Source: a virus
Length of the DNA: 42,379 nt
Direction: 5' to 3' (one strand)
Virus record (IMG/VR): IMGVR_UViG_3300025327_000065
Coordinates: 1 to 42,379 of that record
The position numbers were made by a program, and so were the translations under genes. Position 1 is the first letter of the stretch. Every line of letters begins with the position of its first letter. This document shows positions 39,484 to 42,379 of the stretch, one piece after another. The notes under the pieces were generated by a model, which did not search any database, was not told the origin of the DNA, and saw only the letters and a list, made by a program, of their open reading frames with translations.

Positions 39484-40110
39484 TTATTTGTCGTATCTCA
39501 CCCTAACAAATCTAGGGTGTCTAAATTTACCATTTGGTGTTAGCTGCATTGATTCTACTTCAATAATAGTCCCTATGTCAATAGTTAATAAACCCACTCT
39601 GTCTTTGTCTGTAAATCCTGTGCCTACTTTACCCATATCAGTGACTAAAGCTCCAACTTTTCCTACGTATTTTCCAGTCCCCATTTGTATGCCTATAACT
39701 GGTACATCATGTGTTATGGTGGGTTTTACTTTGAGTCTAACATCTCCTTGTCTTAGAACAAGTCCTTCATAACCTATAGACACAGCTTTTAGCATGTCTC
39801 TTTTTATAATTTCTTTTGGTGGATTGAGATATTTTCCACAATGCAATCTTTTATCTATAGGATCAAGACTATATATTTCAGTGTCCTTTATAATAGTAGC
39901 ATCTCTGGTTCTTGTGGCACTTATGCTGCCTTCCCACGTCCCTAAGAACACCTCATAATCCCCATCAAGTAGTTTGGGCACATTGTATAGGGGTTTTCCT
40001 GCCCTGCTTAAAGCCTTTCCATCTTTAATCACAACTCTGACACCATCAATCTTTAAAGACACTTCCCAAATACCAATTAAATCAGAACCATCCCATGTTT
40101 TAAATTTCAT
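39484..40110 (-). CDS. Small ATP-dependent DNA ligase
   Basis: A 208-aa ligase that would seal nicks during phage DNA synthesis. Nucleotidyltransferase motif I is KIDGVR with the adenylated Lys at 20. LSRAGKP, then YEVFLGTWEG (motif III-like), GYEGLVLR (motif IV) and DVRLKVKP (motif V) follow. A ~75-residue OB domain completes it (VIGIQMGTGKYVGKVGALVT onward). It lacks a DNA-binding N-terminal domain and is shorter than T7 ligase (359 aa). The start at 40110 overlaps the preceding stop (ATGA); an in-frame ATG at 40146 is possible but lies inside the neighbouring gene. Confidence 0.9.
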   Translation of the reverse strand: MKFKTWDGSDLIGIWEVSLKIDGVRVVIKDGKALSRAGKPLYNVPKLLDGDYEVFLGTWEGSISATRTRDATIIKDTEIYSLDPIDKRLHCGKYLNPPKEIIKRDMLKAVSIGYEGLVLRQGDVRLKVKPTITHDVPVIGIQMGTGKYVGKVGALVTDMGKVGTGFTDKDRVGLLTIDIGTIIEVESMQLTPNGKFRHPRFVRVRYDK

Positions 40111-40880
40111 TTTCCATACACTCGTTTCAATCGCCCCATACTCCACTGTTCAATGTCTGCTCTATTAGTGTCATAGTGATCTAGTAACAACACACCACGC
40201 CAATAGTTAGTCATAGAACCTTGGGCGTACTCATCAATGTGCTCAAAGAAACAACCACAATTAATAGCTTGTTGTAGGCTGGTGCTATTCTTTCTATGCA
40301 CAGCAGCCACATCAAAGTTGTGGGTATGCCCAAAGCACACACTATTAGAGTACACTTCAAGGGCTTTGTTGGTAGCATACTTACCACCAACAGGTTTCCC
40401 ATTAGCCATTATAGGCACATGGGTAAAACTCATACCTTTATGGATGTAGTCTTCCTTGTATTTAATTACTTTGAACCCACGTTCAAACAACTTCATATCC
40501 TTTTCTACTGAATGAAGACCATCAAAGGTTGGGTCAATATCTATGTACCTATCAAGCCACTCTTCATGGTTTCCCTTCAAGAAGATTAAATCAGGTTGAT
40601 CCAAGTCATTTATATCTTGAGTGCCTTTCAATAAATAATCAAGTGCTTGGTTTGCTGCATCAATATCCTTCTCATATCTACGTCCTTCTATCTTACGCCT
40701 CTTGTCTTTGTCCCAAGCAGACAGGCTAGAGAAAGAAGTAAAGTCTCCCATTATTATAATCCTATTAGGAGCTTTGTCAAATATTAATTTATTAAGCCAC
40801 CTGAATCGCCTCAAGCCATCATTCTTTAATTGGCTTGGGTCAGTGTGGCAATCTCCTATGACTAAACTCACGTCAGCCAT
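40107..40880 (-). CDS. Calcineurin-like metallophosphoesterase
   Basis: A 257-aa two-metal phosphoesterase. Motifs in order: GDCH (D10, H12), MGDF (D46), GNHE (103-106), FTHVP (H154) and GHTH (184-187). In phages such enzymes may act as polynucleotide or cyclic-nucleotide phosphatases or repair DNA ends; next to ligase, a 3'-end or nick-processing role is attractive but inferred. Start with GGAGAAAGGAG; the start codon overlaps the stop of the endonuclease VII-like frame (TAATG). Confidence 0.9.
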   Translation of the reverse strand: MADVSLVIGDCHTDPSQLKNDGLRRFRWLNKLIFDKAPNRIIIMGDFTSFSSLSAWDKDKRRKIEGRRYEKDIDAANQALDYLLKGTQDINDLDQPDLIFLKGNHEEWLDRYIDIDPTFDGLHSVEKDMKLFERGFKVIKYKEDYIHKGMSFTHVPIMANGKPVGGKYATNKALEVYSNSVCFGHTHNFDVAAVHRKNSTSLQQAINCGCFFEHIDEYAQGSMTNYWRGVLLLDHYDTNRADIEQWSMGRLKRVYGK

Positions 40881-41086
40881 TACTTTCTCCTTTCTCCTTT
40901 CTCTAAATAATTTAGAGCTTTTTGTAGAAGCTCTTTACTATCTTTAAATTTACCTAAACCAAAGTTACACTCTGTACACAATAGTCCTCTGATCTTTCCA
41001 ATATTATGACAATGGTCTACTTGAAAATTGTTTAATCCTCTAGCTTCACTAAAACCTCCAGACTTGGTTGTACCACAAATGGCGCA
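40880..41086 (-). pseudogene. Second (-1 frame) half of an endonuclease VII-like gene
   Basis: In the -1 frame relative to 41032-41268, 68 codons continue the endonuclease: CAICGTTKSGGFSEA, then FQVDHCHNIGKIRGLLC and TECNFGLGKF, carrying both zinc CxxC pairs and the DHCH catalytic motif of recombination endonuclease VII/HNH enzymes. There is no stop until TAA overlapping the next start. It has no own start codon or ribosome site, so it is expressed only by frameshifting at A-AAA-AAT (41086-41092) or not at all. All active-site residues are intact. Confidence 0.75.
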
Positions 41087-41268
41087 TTTTTTCCGTCTTG
41101 GTTAATAACCAGTTTATTATAGTCTTCTACAGTCATTCCATAATTTCTAGTCAAATGATAATGTCTCATTGTTTTGATTCCTTTTACAGAACTATCGTAT
41201 TTCTTTTTTGCCTTTTTACGTTCTTCTGATTTCCTGTATAACAATTCAGATTCTTTTTTTCTTGGCAT
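41032..41268 (-). CDS. Endonuclease VII-like protein, N-terminal frame
   Basis: A 78-aa zero-frame product. The first 60 residues match the N-terminal part of recombination endonuclease VII domains (RHYHLTRNYGMTVEDYNKLV). After DGKN the frame departs from the family and ends 18 residues later. The catalytic zinc/HNH half lies in the -1 frame, and together they would give about 129 aa. Either an indel in the A6 run broke the gene, or the run is a programmed slippery site. The start lies 2 nt after the endonuclease I stop. Confidence 0.75.
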   Translation of the reverse strand: MPRKKESELLYRKSEERKKAKKKYDSSVKGIKTMRHYHLTRNYGMTVEDYNKLVINQDGKNAPFVVQPSLEVLVKLED

Positions 41269-41269
41269 A

Positions 41270-41644
41270 TTAGCCTAACCAACTTTTAGGAATCTCCTTT
41301 ATACAATATCTAATCATCCTTGCTTCACACCAGTCACTATACTTAGTATTACTTCCCTTATATAAATAATTATCCCGCATAAAGCACAGTCTTATATCTA
41401 GTTCAGGATGTTCCTCAATGACCTGTTCCATCTTAGTCCTGTCACTTGAAGTGAACCTTCCCTTTGTTTCAATGAAGATGCCTTTCTTAGTTAGGTAGAA
41501 GTCTGGTGTATAGAAGTGTGTCTTAGTGTATGCTACACGTCTAGGTTCATATTGAAAAGCTACCAGTTGTGTCCTTAAAAACTCTGCTGTAGCCCTTTCA
41601 AACTTACTACGATACTTAGACTTCTTGGAGTTTCTCTTCTTCAT
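41270..41644 (-). CDS. T7 endonuclease I-like Holliday junction resolvase
   Basis: A 124-aa PD-(D/E)xK nuclease. An N-terminal basic segment leads to YRSKFERATAEFL (E16), then YTPDFYL (D48) and IFIETKG (E59, K61), the catalytic order of T7 gp3. Fourfold junctions and branched DNA are the expected substrates, during packaging or host DNA breakdown. Length is slightly less than T7 gp3 (149 aa). Its start overlaps the exonuclease gene by 29 nt. Confidence 0.92.
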   Translation of the reverse strand: MKKRNSKKSKYRSKFERATAEFLRTQLVAFQYEPRRVAYTKTHFYTPDFYLTKKGIFIETKGRFTSSDRTKMEQVIEEHPELDIRLCFMRDNYLYKGSNTKYSDWCEARMIRYCIKEIPKSWLG

Positions 41645-42379
41645 CTCTCTTTAACTCCACCATATCAGGTACTTTCTTGATCTTTACAAGGTGGACTGGC
41701 TTACGACTATATACAAAGGTTCTAATACCCTTTCCACCATTAGCATCCTTCCAACACTCATGCTTCCAGTGACAGTAAGAGCACTCAAGACCCAAGGACT
41801 CATTACCATAGGATGTGGCTACTGAATTGAACTGCCTAGGTGGAGGGTTACTAGCCTCAAGAGTTGCAGTTAAATCTTGCAAGTCTTTCTTAGACTTGAT
41901 CTGACTATCTACCTTGTGCTCGTCTCTTACAATATTACCAGTAGTCTTATCAATAGCAATAAAGGATGTAGTCTCTCCGGCTGTTACATCAGCCGCTACA
42001 TTATAACTTTGTAGTTGTGGTATATAACCAAAGGGATCATTGGTTCTGTCTACACCTTTAGTGAACTTAACAAAGGATTGAGTAGAAGCAGACTTTACAT
42101 CTACTATCTCACCATCTATCTTTGCATCAATCCTTCCACGCAACACCCACCCATTAGGCAACTTCATCTCAAGGCTTTTCTGCTTATCAGTTACTTCATG
42201 GCCGGATAGTTCACAAAGAATAAGAACTAACTCTTCAAGGATGTCACCATATAAGAACTTGACAATGGCGTTAGCTGGCAACTTCTCTACATCAAAGGTG
42301 TTGGTGTCCCTGTTCACTTCATACCACAACTGTCTACGGCAGGGCTTCCCTACCTCTGACATATAAAGAGTTTTAGGAG
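41616..42379 (-). CDS. RecB/Cas4-like PD-(D/E)xK exonuclease, cut by the window edge
   Basis: At least 254 residues; no start is proven inside the window. The frame continues upstream of the ATG at 42362 as PKTLY to the edge without a stop, and crosses to position 1 in frame. Features: an early Cys (KPCRRQLWYE, C8 from the ATG), a GRIDA ... EIVDVKSAS core (D79, D88, K90), QLQSY helix (Gln for motif QxxxY) and a C-terminal ECSYCHWKHEC cluster. These Cys probably bind a 4Fe-4S cluster as in Cas4 and AddB. Phage members process double-stranded DNA ends in replication and recombination. Confidence 0.88.
   Translation of the reverse strand, partial: PKTLYMSEVGKPCRRQLWYEVNRDTNTFDVEKLPANAIVKFLYGDILEELVLILCELSGHEVTDKQKSLEMKLPNGWVLRGRIDAKIDGEIVDVKSASTQSFVKFTKGVDRTNDPFGYIPQLQSYNVAADVTAGETTSFIAIDKTTGNIVRDEHKVDSQIKSKKDLQDLTATLEASNPPPRQFNSVATSYGNESLGLECSYCHWKHECWKDANGGKGIRTFVYSRKPVHLVKIKKVPDMVELKRDEEEKLQEV

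Noticed and set aside
1-42379. CRISPR arrays, integrase, transposase, phage RNA polymerase
   Set aside because: Looked for on both strands; no repeat-spacer pattern and no protein with the relevant motifs was seen.

Overview
The window looks like the complete, or nearly complete, genome of a lytic short-tailed (podovirus-like) phage, probably a circular assembly opened inside a gene. It carries a T7-style replication set: family A DNA polymerase, DnaB-like helicase, separate toprim primase, T7 endonuclease I-like resolvase, RecB/Cas4-like exonuclease, small ATP-dependent ligase and B12-dependent ribonucleotide reductase. It also has a full head, short-tail and lysis module. I found no phage RNA polymerase, integrase or lysogeny repressor. 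The late promoter is a perfect host sigma70 consensus, so host polymerase probably transcribes the genome. The gene set resembles SIO1/VpV262-type (Zobellviridae-like) podoviruses. That placement and a Gram-negative proteobacterial host are inferences from gene content, a signal peptide and Fur-box-like sites.

Layout. Two transcription units diverge from a gene-free control region (about 15.45-16.40 kb). The leftward unit runs from 15.4 kb to position 1 and, if the molecule is circular, continues from 42379 down to 35.8 kb. The rightward late unit runs from 16.34 kb to 35.80 kb. They converge at 35.80 kb with overlapping stop codons. Positions 1 and 42379 join in frame without a stop, which supports circularity and would fuse an OB-like N-terminus to the Cas4-like exonuclease.

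Leftward unit, in transcription order: a control and RNA-rich region (13.2-15.5 kb) with three GC-richer small genes, four copies of a 16-bp palindromic TATAAT-like element, a ~530-nt gene-free segment that looks like a large structured RNA, a second structured RNA and tRNA-Tyr; a run of tiny hypothetical genes (11.4-13.1 kb); a VWA/HExxH protein and MoxR/CobS-type ATPase pair (7.3-10.3 kb); a third structured RNA and three packed tRNAs (Gln, Thr and an odd Val-like tRNA with an 8-nt anticodon loop); zinc-ribbon protein, primase, three small beta-barrel-like proteins, helicase, polymerase and a freestanding HNH endonuclease; then across the junction exonuclease, endonuclease I, a frame-broken endonuclease VII, metallophosphoesterase, DNA ligase, class II ribonucleotide reductase and small genes.

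Rightward unit: small leader genes and a DUF5681-like candidate small terminase; a GC-rich foreign-looking cassette (17.33-20.31 kb) with a chimeric attachment protein, a beta-helix tailspike, a polysaccharide lyase-like protein and a secreted protein; then large terminase, portal, scaffold, major capsid protein followed by a terminator, tail tubular A- and B-like proteins, a fiber-like protein, internal virion proteins (one of 902 aa), T4-type lysozyme and holin/spanin-region genes.
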